Shown here: positions 1 through 8,719 of the stretch, piece by piece
Layout: every line of letters begins with the position of its first letter
Position numbering within the stretch: the first letter of the stretch is position 1
Source of the DNA: an uncultured beta proteobacterium
Lineage (GTDB): Bacteria; Pseudomonadota; Gammaproteobacteria; Burkholderiales; Burkholderiaceae_C
Assembly (NCBI GenBank): GCA_903914175.1
Contig: CAIWNX010000130.1
Location: 1 to 32,837, forward strand
Reading direction: 5' to 3'
Length of the DNA: 32,837 nucleotides
Made by a program: the position numbers and the translations under genes
Notes under the pieces: generated by a model
The model's input: the letters and a program-made list of their open reading frames with translations, nothing else
What the model was told of the DNA's origin: nothing
Databases searched by the model: none

Positions 1-1
1 C

Positions 2-634
2 AATGCCCTGCGCACACCCGACGCATCCCACTACTTTGTCGGCACCGGTGGTGACAAAACCAAGGCCACACTGACCAGTACCGACAAACTGACCCTGGCC
101 ACCATCAACAAACTGCGCACCAAGGCCAAGAAAATGCTCGGTGGCGCACCCGACAAGGCCGTCAAGATGACGCCGGTGAACAAGGGTGGACGTGACGTCT
201 TCATTCTTTCGGTCTCGCCCGAGGTGATGCAGGACATTCGTGATGACTCTGGTGCTCAGGGTTGGTTTGAATCGCAAAAGGCGCTGGTGTCCTCGATTGG
301 CAAGGACGCCGAGATCTTCAAGGGTGGTGCTGGCATGTACAACGGCATCCTGGTCGATGAGATGGAAACCTGCGTCAAGTTCTCGGACTTTGGCAGTGGG
401 GGTGATCTGCCGGCAGCTCGGTCCCTGTTTCTGGGCTCCAACGCTGTCGTAACGGCGCATGGCACCAAGGGCATGGCCGACGGCATGTCGGTCAGTCTGG
501 ACGAGGACACCGATGATCGCAAGCACGATCACATCCTGTTCTTCGAGATGATCTTTGGCGTCGACAAGACCCAGTTCAACGGCATGGATTACGGGATGAT
601 CACCGTCGATTCTGCTTTTACCGCCGCTGTTTAA
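2..634 (+). CDS. Phage major capsid protein, C-terminal part (N4-gp56/DUF4043-like), truncated by window start
   Basis: Reading frame is open from base 2 through 634 (NALRTPDASHYFVGTGGDKTKATL...GMDYGMITVDSAFTAAV). Followed immediately by other small phage-like structural ORFs. Family call is from sequence style only. Confidence 0.55.
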   Translation, partial: NALRTPDASHYFVGTGGDKTKATLTSTDKLTLATINKLRTKAKKMLGGAPDKAVKMTPVNKGGRDVFILSVSPEVMQDIRDDSGAQGWFESQKALVSSIGKDAEIFKGGAGMYNGILVDEMETCVKFSDFGSGGDLPAARSLFLGSNAVVTAHGTKGMADGMSVSLDEDTDDRKHDHILFFEMIFGVDKTQFNGMDYGMITVDSAFTAAV

Positions 635-645
635 GGAGAATTGAC

Positions 646-1131
646 ATGGCACTCTACCAATCCAAACAAGTCAAGGCCGGTGTTTGCGCTGCCAGTGCAG
701 ACGAAGCCAACGACCTGATGGCCATTACCGGTGAGTTTGTGGTTCCGGCCACGCTGGCGGTGAACGACGTGATCGAGTTCGGCGCTTATCCGGCCGACAC
801 CATTGCGCTGGACCTGATTGTTTCAACGCAAGACATTGATAGCAATGCCACACCGACCCTGGTGCTGGACGCCGGCATTTTGAGCGGTGACTATGCCAAG
901 GCAGATTCAAGCCGAACCTGCGGGGCTGAGTTCATTGCGGCCAGTACGGTGGGGCAGGCCGGTGGCGTGGCACACGCTGCGGTGGCCGCAGGGCTGCTCA
1001 GTGCACCGAGCCTGAGTGACCGGGGCTTTGGCCTGAAAGTAAAGGCCGCGGCCGCTACGCTGACGGTTGGGGCCCGGATTCGGGTCACCCTGATGGTGGC
1101 ACCACCGCCTTTGAACATTGATGCCGTTTGA
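646..1131 (+). CDS. Phage structural protein (hypothetical, capsid-adjacent)
   Basis: 161 aa ORF, 12 bp after the capsid stop, with a GGAG-type RBS (aaggagaattgacATG). Ala/Gly/Val-rich beta composition typical of phage virion proteins. Confidence 0.45.
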   Translation: MALYQSKQVKAGVCAASADEANDLMAITGEFVVPATLAVNDVIEFGAYPADTIALDLIVSTQDIDSNATPTLVLDAGILSGDYAKADSSRTCGAEFIAASTVGQAGGVAHAAVAAGLLSAPSLSDRGFGLKVKAAAATLTVGARIRVTLMVAPPPLNIDAV

Positions 1132-1133
1132 GC

Positions 1134-1418
1134 ATGGGCAAGCGCCAGATTCTTCAATTGAAGAAGCCGGGGCTGGAGCAACTGATGCTGGAGCCGCAGG
1201 GGGAAACCCCTGGGGTGCAGGTTCAAACTGCCGTGGTGGCGGAATCTGTGCCGGTGCGGGCAACGGAGCGGGATTTTCCGAATCGGCTTAGTGGTGATGC
1301 TCTGCGGGAGTTGGCGCATCAACGCGGTTTGGCCAGGTCGTCGCTCGACAGCATGACCGACACCAAGATTCGTGAACAGCTGCGCTACATCTTGCAGCGC
1401 CAGTATGAAGAGCCATGA
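1134..1418 (+). CDS. Hypothetical phage protein
   Basis: ATG at 1134 (MGKRQILQLKKPGLEQ...). Overlaps the next ORF by ATGA at 1415-1418, indicating operon organization. Confidence 0.45.
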   Translation: MGKRQILQLKKPGLEQLMLEPQGETPGVQVQTAVVAESVPVRATERDFPNRLSGDALRELAHQRGLARSSLDSMTDTKIREQLRYILQRQYEEP

Positions 1419-2026
1419 TCTGGTCTGACTTCTACTCCTGGGTGCTGCCCAGTGTGCCAGGGTGTCCGAACCCCACACTGGACTTGCATATCAGGCAGGC
1501 TGCCATTGAATTCTGTCGAAGGACGCTTTGCTGGGTTCGTACGCTCGATCCGGTTGAAGCCAATGGGATGGATATCCGGTTTGATCTGGATTTGCCGAGT
1601 CAGACACAGGCTGTGAAGCTGATGGCTGTGGCGGTCAACGGGTTGGAATACCTTTTGGTGGATACCCAGCGTGGCTTGCAGCTGGTACGCCAAGGCAGTG
1701 GCGCTGATTTCTCATTCACCCAGGACAAGTTGACCTTGGATGTGCATCCACTGCGAGGACGGGGTGACAGCATCGAGGTGGACATGGCATTGGCGCCGAG
1801 TTTCAACGCCAGCAGCATCGAGACCGATGTGGCGAGCCCTTATGTGCAGGAGATCGCTCAGGGTGCCTTGGCAACTTTGCAGATGATGCCGGGAGTGGCT
1901 TGGTCTGATCCGGGTCTGGCCGGCATCAACAAGGCTGTGTTCAGTCAGCGTGTGGCCACGGTGGCGATGCACATTGCACGAGGGCAGGGGGCGGCCAGGG
2001 TGGTGAGTTCCAGGACTTATTGCTGA
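1415..2026 (+). CDS. Phage adaptor/head-completion-like protein
   Basis: 203 aa ORF translationally coupled to the upstream ORF (MIWSDFYSWVLPSVPGCPNPTLDLHIRQAAIEFCRRTLCW...), resembling phage adaptor proteins that follow capsid genes. Confidence 0.45.
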   Translation: MIWSDFYSWVLPSVPGCPNPTLDLHIRQAAIEFCRRTLCWVRTLDPVEANGMDIRFDLDLPSQTQAVKLMAVAVNGLEYLLVDTQRGLQLVRQGSGADFSFTQDKLTLDVHPLRGRGDSIEVDMALAPSFNASSIETDVASPYVQEIAQGALATLQMMPGVAWSDPGLAGINKAVFSQRVATVAMHIARGQGAARVVSSRTYC

Positions 2027-2059
2027 AGTCTGAGCTCATGCTCCCGAAAAATCTGTAGC

Positions 2060-2467
2060 TCAGTTGGCCCAGTTTTCCAATTGGAGCCCTGTCACGCGTT
2101 TGAATTCACTGGTGTTGTTGGTAACCAGGGTGGCTTCAATGGCCAGCGCGTGGCAAGCGATCCAGAGATCGTTTGCGCCGATGGGTGTACCGGCTGCGCG
2201 CAGTTGGGTGAACTGCACGGCGTAGTGCGTACACAGATCCCGATCGACAGCGTAGCGCACCGGTATCACACGCGTAAGTTCGTCCAGGCGGCGCAGCACG
2301 TCTGGTTTACGGGTGCTGCGCTCAGCGCCCTTGAGCAACTCGGCGAAGGTAAAAAATGACATGCACAGTTCGACGCTGCTGTCCAAAGCGTTGATTCGAT
2401 CAGCAACGCTGGCTGGCTTATTCTTGATCAGGTAAATCAGGATGTTGGTGTCGAGCATGTAGGTCAC
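2060..2467 (-). CDS. vapC: PIN-domain type II toxin, VapC family
   Basis: MTYMLDTNILIYLIKNKP... with conserved acidic residues typical of PIN nucleases (LDTNILI, ELLKGAER, ANDLWIACHA). Start overlaps the antitoxin stop (2464-2467). Confidence 0.9.
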   Translation of the reverse strand: MTYMLDTNILIYLIKNKPASVADRINALDSSVELCMSFFTFAELLKGAERSTRKPDVLRRLDELTRVIPVRYAVDRDLCTHYAVQFTQLRAAGTPIGANDLWIACHALAIEATLVTNNTSEFKRVTGLQLENWAN

Positions 2468-2718
2468 AGCGACTCCCGGTCCTGCATTGGCGGCTGCTCT
2501 GTTTGTCCGGTTTCAAGCAAGGCGACAAATTCGTCGTCGAAGGCGCTCAGCGCATCGAGTAGGGCGGCACCACGGTCTGTGGGCATGGGATGCAGCACCA
2601 GGTCCCCTTCGGCATTGCGAAAGATCTCAACCCGGCTGCCGACAAGCCTGAACTCCTGCGGAATTCGCACGGCCTGGCTGTTGCCGTTCATGAAGACTCG
2701 ACTGATGGCTGTTTGCAT
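2464..2718 (-). CDS. vapB: AbrB/SpoVT-type antitoxin, VapB family
   Basis: MQTAISRVFMNGNSQAVRIPQEFRL... is the canonical VapB swapped-hairpin motif. Internal ATG at 2718 preferred over the ORF start at 2778. 4-nt overlap with vapC. Confidence 0.88.
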   Translation of the reverse strand: MQTAISRVFMNGNSQAVRIPQEFRLVGSRVEIFRNAEGDLVLHPMPTDRGAALLDALSAFDDEFVALLETGQTEQPPMQDRESL

Positions 2719-2731
2719 GGCAAATCCTTTG

Positions 2732-2751
2732 TACACACGTATATGTGTGTA
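2732..2751. promoter_or_regulatory. Candidate VapB/VapBC autoregulatory operator
   Basis: Near-perfect 20-bp inverted repeat tacacacgta/tatgtgtgta (one mismatched pair), 14-33 bp upstream of the vapB ATG. Confidence 0.55.
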
Positions 2752-2774
2752 TTTTAGAGATTTGAGACTGTTTG

Positions 2775-3071
2775 TCAATCAGATTTGGAGGAATTCAGGT
2801 CTGCAGCCTCGCGCAGCGCCTTGCCGGGTTTGAATCGGACCGTTCTTTTTTCAGGAACCGCAACGCTTTCTCCGCTGCGGGGATTGCGGCCAATGCGGGC
2901 TGCACGGTGGGTTACCGAAAAACTACCAAAGCCACGAATTTCTATGTGATGGCCGGCAACCAATGCATCTTGTAGGGCATCCAGAAGAGTGTTGACGGCA
3001 AATTCAGTGTCGTTCTTGGTCAGGTTGACAAAGCGCGCTGCCAATTCGCCAATGAGGTCCGAGCGGTTCAT
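2775..3071 (-). CDS. Integration host factor beta/HU-family DNA-binding protein
   Basis: MNRSDLIGELAARFVNL...IEIRGFGSFSVTHRAARIGRNPRSGESVAVPEKRTVRFKPGKALREAA: canonical IHF/HU arm and GRNPRTG motif, most like the IhfB subfamily. Confidence 0.9.
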   Translation of the reverse strand: MNRSDLIGELAARFVNLTKNDTEFAVNTLLDALQDALVAGHHIEIRGFGSFSVTHRAARIGRNPRSGESVAVPEKRTVRFKPGKALREAADLNSSKSD

Positions 3072-3360
3072 TGTCTAATCGTAACTTGGGCAATGCTCGA
3101 CTTGGCTTACGGAATGGCCGTTATGTAGCTCGTAGCTGACGGTCGATGGAAAAGTGCCGCGGACGGCACCCGACCAGAAGCGGGTATTTCGAACTGGCTC
3201 TCCTCTATCTAGCAGTCTTTCGTTCTTGAGTTGGAATTCAATCAGCCGTTCGCCAAAATGCAAAGAGCATCCTGTTCGCTCAGCAAGCCGCGCATAATGC
3301 GCTGGCCAATTTGATGGCAGTGCGCCATGGTCCGCCAGCGATCGTGATGAAACGGACGAC

Positions 3361-4353
3361 ATGAACAAAGACATCCTGAACAGAGAATTTAGCTTGCCCT
3401 CGGGTTCGGCGCCTGTGGCCTGTGTCGATATTGGTGGAACCAAAGTGGCGGTTAGCGTGGCCTCGGTGCAAGGTGTACGTGGGCGCCTGGTCGAGCCCAC
3501 GGCCAAGCAGGGCGCTCCCGATGCGCTGGCCGCTCAAATCATCCGCATGGTCAGCCAAAGCTGCGATGCTGCGGGTATTGCTAACGTCGATTTGGCGGCG
3601 CTCGGTGTGTCGGCCTGCGGCCCGTTTGTGCTGCGCGATGGGCTGGTGGAGTTGGCCGCGCCCAATATCTGCGGTGGCATGGCGGGCGAGGCGCGTGGCC
3701 TTCCCAACAACTGGCAGACCGCTTTGCTCGAAGCGCCTTTGCGCCAGCACTTTGTCAAGGTTCGGGTTGAAAACGATGCCATTGGTGCGCTGGAAGCGGA
3801 GCGGCGCTGGGGTGCACTGCAGGTCAACGGCCAGGCATTTGCCAACTGCGCTTACGTGACCTGGAGCACTGGCATTGGCGTTGGCTTGTGCGTTGATGGT
3901 CACGTGCTGCGCGGCAAGAACGGCAATGCCGGTCACGCCGGCCATTTGTTTGTCAGCGACAACGACGACGCGCTGTGCGGTTGCGGCAACGTCGGGGATG
4001 TGGAAGGCCTGATCGCCGGCAACGCCATTGCGCGCCGCTTTGCCGAGCGCGGCTATGTTGACTCCGCAGCCCTGTTAGCGGCCGTCTATGCGGGCGATGA
4101 TCAGGCCGTGGCCATTGCGGATGGCTTGTGCTGCATCATGGGTCGAACCCTTTACAACCTAATCGTTACGCTTGATCTGGAACGCATCAGCGTTGGTGGC
4201 AGTGTCTTCTGGAACAACCGCGACTGGCTATTGCCCCGCCTGCAGACCCACATTCAGGGCAAGCTGGCGGCACTGACCGATGGATGTGAACTCGTGCCGG
4301 CCGGCCTGGCGGAGCGTGTCGGCGACTTTGGCGCACTGGCGCTGGTGGTTTAG
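3361..4353 (+). CDS. ROK-family sugar kinase (glucokinase-like)
   Basis: N-terminal VDIGGTKVAVSV phosphate loop, VENDAIGALEAE catalytic region, and GHAGH...CGCGNVGDVEG zinc-site-like motif. Confidence 0.85.
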   Translation: MNKDILNREFSLPSGSAPVACVDIGGTKVAVSVASVQGVRGRLVEPTAKQGAPDALAAQIIRMVSQSCDAAGIANVDLAALGVSACGPFVLRDGLVELAAPNICGGMAGEARGLPNNWQTALLEAPLRQHFVKVRVENDAIGALEAERRWGALQVNGQAFANCAYVTWSTGIGVGLCVDGHVLRGKNGNAGHAGHLFVSDNDDALCGCGNVGDVEGLIAGNAIARRFAERGYVDSAALLAAVYAGDDQAVAIADGLCCIMGRTLYNLIVTLDLERISVGGSVFWNNRDWLLPRLQTHIQGKLAALTDGCELVPAGLAERVGDFGALALVV

Positions 4354-4380
4354 CTTTTTCCCATGACGGTGGAGTACAAG

Positions 4381-5661
4381 ATGGCGCGCATTCTGCTCGT
4401 GTTGGTTCAGTTGCTGGCGTTGATGGCTTACCGCAGTAGTGCTGCGGCCGATATGGCCATGCTGCACGCGCAGGGCAGCCGTTGGGTCAACGCCCAGGGT
4501 CAGCAGGTCAATCTCAAAGGTGCCAATCTGGGCAATTGGTTGATGCTGGAATTCTGGATGATGGGCCAGGAAACACAGGCCATCAACGACCAATGCACGC
4601 TTGAAGCCACATTCGACAAGCGCTTTGGCTACGCTGAGCGCGAGCGGCTGATGAAATTGTTTCGTGACAACTGGATCACGACGCGAGACTGGGACACGCT
4701 AGCCAGCCTGGGCCTGAACTTGGTGCGCCTGCCTTTCATCTGGAGTCTGGTCGAGGATGAAAAGAACCCGCGCCATGTGCGCGCCGATGGCTGGCATTAC
4801 CTAGACCAGGCCATTGCGCAAGCCGAGGCGCGCGGCCTCTACGTCATTCTCGATCTGCATGGCGCCGTTGGCAGCCAGGGCACGGAGCATCACAGCGGCT
4901 GTGCCAATCAGAACCTTTACTGGCGCACGCCCGCCTATCAGGAACGAACCGAATGGTTGTGGCAGCAGGTCGCAAGTCGCTACAAAAACCGCGCAGCTGT
5001 CGCTGGCTACAGCTTGCTCAACGAGCCCTGGGGCAGCACGCCTGAACAAATGGCAACCGTGATGAAAAAGCTCTACGCCAGCGTGCGCGCGGTTGATCCG
5101 AACCACGTCATCATCTTTCCGGGGCACCACAGCGGCATTGATGCCTACGGCAAACCGAAGGAGCAGGGCCTGCACAACGTCGCTTTTGAAATGCATTTTT
5201 ATCCGGGCCATTTTGGCTGGGGCAAGCCCGGCTTGGAGGTGCACCGTGACTGGCTCCAATGTGCTGCCAAAGGCGACGGCAGCTGTGAGTGGAACGCGCG
5301 CCTGATCGGTTTGGACACGCCGTTTTTTGTCGGTGAATTTCAGCCCTGGGCCGATATGGACAACGAACTGGGCGGGCAGATCACCCGCGTCAGCTTTGAT
5401 GCCTACGCCAGCTACGGTTGGGCTTCGGCGCTCTGGTCCTACAAGATGATGGGCAACGCGGGCGGGCAGGGTAAAGGCAACTGGGGTGTGGTCACCAATT
5501 CGGTCGCTGACAAAGTGCCAGCACTGGATTTTGCGACAGCACCGCTGCTGGAGATTGAGCGCTTGTTCAAACAGTTTGGCAGCGTAGCTTACGAGCCCCA
5601 TCCGGGTATCGTCAAATGGATTGGCAGCGCCGTTCCGCCCACGCCTTTCAAACCGGACTGA
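4381..5661 (+). CDS. Secreted glycoside hydrolase family 5 (exo-beta-1,3-glucanase-like)
   Basis: Signal peptide MARILLVLVQLLALMAYRSSAAA. LKGANLGNWLMLEFW, ILDLHGAVGSQ, YSLLNEPWG (acid/base Glu) and FFVGEFQPW (nucleophile Glu) match the GH5 layout. Confidence 0.85.
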   Translation: MARILLVLVQLLALMAYRSSAAADMAMLHAQGSRWVNAQGQQVNLKGANLGNWLMLEFWMMGQETQAINDQCTLEATFDKRFGYAERERLMKLFRDNWITTRDWDTLASLGLNLVRLPFIWSLVEDEKNPRHVRADGWHYLDQAIAQAEARGLYVILDLHGAVGSQGTEHHSGCANQNLYWRTPAYQERTEWLWQQVASRYKNRAAVAGYSLLNEPWGSTPEQMATVMKKLYASVRAVDPNHVIIFPGHHSGIDAYGKPKEQGLHNVAFEMHFYPGHFGWGKPGLEVHRDWLQCAAKGDGSCEWNARLIGLDTPFFVGEFQPWADMDNELGGQITRVSFDAYASYGWASALWSYKMMGNAGGQGKGNWGVVTNSVADKVPALDFATAPLLEIERLFKQFGSVAYEPHPGIVKWIGSAVPPTPFKPD

Positions 5662-5742
5662 TGGCAGAAATCGGATTAAATATTTCCAAAACCTAGGGTT
5701 TCTACGCGTGTTTTTCGCAGTTTTCGGATGCTAAAGTCGCCC

Positions 5743-5764
5743 AAACTGGAAACGTTTCCAGTTT
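5743..5764. promoter_or_regulatory. LacI-family operator upstream of TBDR
   Basis: Perfect 22-bp palindrome aaactggaaacgtttccagttt, 42 bp upstream of the TBDR start codon. Contains the LacI/GalR-type TGGAAACGTTTCCA core. Confidence 0.8.
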
Positions 5765-5805
5765 TTTGAACCTACAAATTAATCCGAGATCCTAGGAGTA
5801 CTTGA

Positions 5806-8628
5806 ATGAAAAGTTCCGCTTCACCGCGTAGTCACCAAGCCGTTCGGCAGCATGCTGTTCTGCGCATCAGTCCGATTGCGGCGGCTTGTTCAAGCCTGCT
5901 GTTCGCGATGAGCGGAGCCTATGCGCAAAGCGCCAATCTGAGTGCCGTTACCGTGACCGGTATCCGCGCTGGTATCGAGAGTTCGATTGCCGTCAAGCGC
6001 AATTCGGACTCCATCGTGGAAGTGATTTCCGCAGAAGACATCGGTAAATTGCCGGATGCCAGCATTGCCGATTCGATCGCGCGTCTGCCGGGCTTGGCCG
6101 CGCAGCGCGTCGACGGCCGCGCTTCGGCGATCTCGATTCGCGGGTTGGGTCCGGATTACGCCGGCGCTGTGCTCAATGGTCGTGAAGTCGTCAGCTCTGG
6201 TGACGGCCGCGCGGCTGAGTACGATCAGTTTCCATCAGAGTTGATCAACCAGGTAATTGTTTACAAGACGCCCGATGCTGCCTTGATCGGGCAGGGCCTG
6301 TCCGGCACGATCGACATCCGTCCAGTGATGCCTTTGGACTCGCGTGGCCGTCAAGTTGTGGTTAACGTGCGGGGTGAGCAAAATTCCAATGGCGGTGTGT
6401 CGCCTCAGGGCAGCAGTGGCATGGGCAACCGGGTCAGCGCCTCCTACATCAATCAGTTCGCCGACAACACCATTGGTCTGGCGCTTGGTTTCGCCCACCT
6501 TGATTCCCCCGGGGAATCCAAAAAATACGAAGCCTGGAAATCTGGCGACTACGCCGGCCAGTGGGGTGCTGGCGCTACCGGCGTGCCGGCGCTTGCGGGT
6601 GGTAATAAGGCCCAGTTTGCACAGGGTTTTGAAGCCAGCGTGACATCGAGCAAACAGGTGCGCGATGGCTTGATGGCGGTGCTGGAATTCAAGCCGAACA
6701 AAGACCTTCACAGCGTGGTGGACCTGTACTACTCGAAGTTCGAACAGGATCGCGTCTCGAACTATTGGGCGGGTGACATCGGGCTTTGGAGTGGCGGCGC
6801 CCAGTTTTCGAATGTCGGCACTTCCGCTGTTAACGGCAATACGATTATTTCCAGCGGCACGGTCGATGGCGGACGCAGCTTGGTTTACGAAAAGAACCTC
6901 CACCGTACTGATGAACTCACTTCCCTCGGCTGGAAAAATGAGTTGAAGCTCGCCAACAAGTGGACCGCGGTGGCCGATCTGGGCTATTCGCGCGCTAACC
7001 GGGACGAGAAATACATTCAGTCCGTCGCCAAGGGTTTGGCTGGAGGTCCTCTCACATTCTCGGGTCTTGGTAGCAGCGGTGGTCAGGCGTGGTCAACAAC
7101 CCAGGATCTGGCCAATGCCAGCAACGTGCAATTGACCAATGATCCGAACTGGGCTGAAATGCGCACGCCGACCTACAAGGACGAAATCAAGTCGTTCCGA
7201 CTGTCGGGCAAGCGTGAACTGCACGGCGGCCTGTTCTCCCAATTCGAAACTGGCGTGAACTACACCCAGCGCGACAAGAGCGTCCAGTCTGACGCCTACA
7301 GTCTGACCCTGGCAAGCTCGAATGTGGCAATCCCGGCCAGCGCCTTGCGCGGGCCGGCGGCCATCAATGTTGGCGGTATCAATACCAGCATCCTGTCGTG
7401 GGATGTGCCCGGCGTGATGGGCCTGTACACGGCAGCTGCAAAAGACCCGTGGTCGGCCAATACCAACAAATATGCCGTGCACGAAAAAGTTACCACCGGC
7501 TACGCCAAGCTCGATATTGATTCAAGTTGGGGCAAGACGCCAGTGCGCGGTAACGTCGGGGTGCAGGCGGTTCATACTCAGCAAAGTACCGATGGTTTTC
7601 AATGGAACGATGGCGGCGGAACACCGGGCGCACCGGGAAGCGGCTTGGTTATACCCGTCAGCGGCGGAACCAGCTACAACGACTTTCTGCCGAGCTTAAA
7701 TCTTGCCTTCACTTTGCAGCCCGATCTCATCGCGCGGCTTGGTTTGGCCAAGACTATGGCACGTCCGCGCATGGATGACATGCGTGCGGGCGCCGATCAA
7801 CCGAAACTGGTGGAAAACTCGCCAGGCAGTGCGCTCGGTCACTGGGTTGCCGGAGGTGGTGGGGTACCGGACTTGCAGCCATGGCGTGCCAAGGCACTTG
7901 ATTTTTCATTGGAAAAATACTTTGCCAAGAGCAGCTACGTGGCGGGTGCAGCCTTCTATAAAGCGCTGGACAGCTTCATCTATAGCCAGGATACGGTGCG
8001 TGACTTCTCCATGTTCACGAACTACTCGACGACGCTCACAGCTGGTTGTTCGGTTGCGACTCCCAACTGCAATCCCAACCTCGGTACAGTCACTACACAG
8101 GCCAACGGTCAGGGTGGCAAGGTATGGGGCATTGAGATAAGCGCTTCGCTGGAGGGCGCTTTGTTGACGCCGGAATTGAAGAATTTTGGCATGATCGTGA
8201 GTGAGTCCATCACGCGCAACAGCCTTCCCAACGACAAGAACGGCAACCCCATTAATCTGGATGGATTTTCAGGGATCGTCAACAACCTGACGCTTTATTA
8301 CGAAGCACAGGGTTTTTCGACACGGATCAGCCAGCGCTATCGCTCGCCGTTTACTGCGTCAACACGCAGCGTGTTGCTGAACACCGAGTCGAATACGCAC
8401 ATCGAAGCGGAAAAACAAGTGGACTTCCAGATGGGTTACGCATTCAGCAGTGGTCCCTACAAAGGCCTGTCACTCCTGTTGCAGGTCAACAACCTGACGG
8501 ATGCGCCAGCCGTGCAAACCCAGGGTCCGGAAGTCGTTGGCAGCGCCGGGTCTTCGACCGGTCAACTGCCCTGGAAATACGAGAATTTCGGACGCTCGGT
8601 ATTGCTGGGCGCGACCTACAAGTTCTGA
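5806..8628 (+). CDS. TonB-dependent receptor (glycan-type, Caulobacter/Xanthomonas-like)
   Basis: Signal peptide; SIAVKRNSDSIVEVISAEDIGKLPDASIADSIARLPGLAAQRVDGRASAISIRGLGPDYAGAVLNGRE is the typical plug domain of glycan TBDRs. C-terminus ...RSVLLGATYKF ends in an aromatic outer-membrane beta signal. Confidence 0.95.
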   Translation: MKSSASPRSHQAVRQHAVLRISPIAAACSSLLFAMSGAYAQSANLSAVTVTGIRAGIESSIAVKRNSDSIVEVISAEDIGKLPDASIADSIARLPGLAAQRVDGRASAISIRGLGPDYAGAVLNGREVVSSGDGRAAEYDQFPSELINQVIVYKTPDAALIGQGLSGTIDIRPVMPLDSRGRQVVVNVRGEQNSNGGVSPQGSSGMGNRVSASYINQFADNTIGLALGFAHLDSPGESKKYEAWKSGDYAGQWGAGATGVPALAGGNKAQFAQGFEASVTSSKQVRDGLMAVLEFKPNKDLHSVVDLYYSKFEQDRVSNYWAGDIGLWSGGAQFSNVGTSAVNGNTIISSGTVDGGRSLVYEKNLHRTDELTSLGWKNELKLANKWTAVADLGYSRANRDEKYIQSVAKGLAGGPLTFSGLGSSGGQAWSTTQDLANASNVQLTNDPNWAEMRTPTYKDEIKSFRLSGKRELHGGLFSQFETGVNYTQRDKSVQSDAYSLTLASSNVAIPASALRGPAAINVGGINTSILSWDVPGVMGLYTAAAKDPWSANTNKYAVHEKVTTGYAKLDIDSSWGKTPVRGNVGVQAVHTQQSTDGFQWNDGGGTPGAPGSGLVIPVSGGTSYNDFLPSLNLAFTLQPDLIARLGLAKTMARPRMDDMRAGADQPKLVENSPGSALGHWVAGGGGVPDLQPWRAKALDFSLEKYFAKSSYVAGAAFYKALDSFIYSQDTVRDFSMFTNYSTTLTAGCSVATPNCNPNLGTVTTQANGQGGKVWGIEISASLEGALLTPELKNFGMIVSESITRNSLPNDKNGNPINLDGFSGIVNNLTLYYEAQGFSTRISQRYRSPFTASTRSVLLNTESNTHIEAEKQVDFQMGYAFSSGPYKGLSLLLQVNNLTDAPAVQTQGPEVVGSAGSSTGQLPWKYENFGRSVLLGATYKF

Positions 8629-8646
8629 ACCGGGCCATGAAACAAG

Positions 8647-8681
8647 GCCCTGCCGATGTAAGTCGGCAGGGCTTTTTTTTT
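8647..8681 (+). terminator. Rho-independent terminator after TBDR
   Basis: 10-bp perfect stem GCCCTGCCGA-tgtaag-TCGGCAGGGC followed by TTTTTTTTT. Confidence 0.9.
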
Positions 8682-8719
8682 GCTACGCTGCAGGTTTGCG
8701 ATTAACAAAGGAAGTCATC

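Noticed and set aside
2051-2075. tRNA-like A-box string (ctgtagctcagttggccc), suggestive of a tRNA fragment or att site
   Set aside because: No acceptor, anticodon or T-arm pairing follows, and the sequence includes the C-terminal codons and stop of vapC; a chance match.
3143-3156. tggaaaagtgcc as a fourth LacI-type operator upstream of ROK
   Set aside because: Only one half-site (TGGAAA) is present with no matching TTTCCA arm at the correct spacing.
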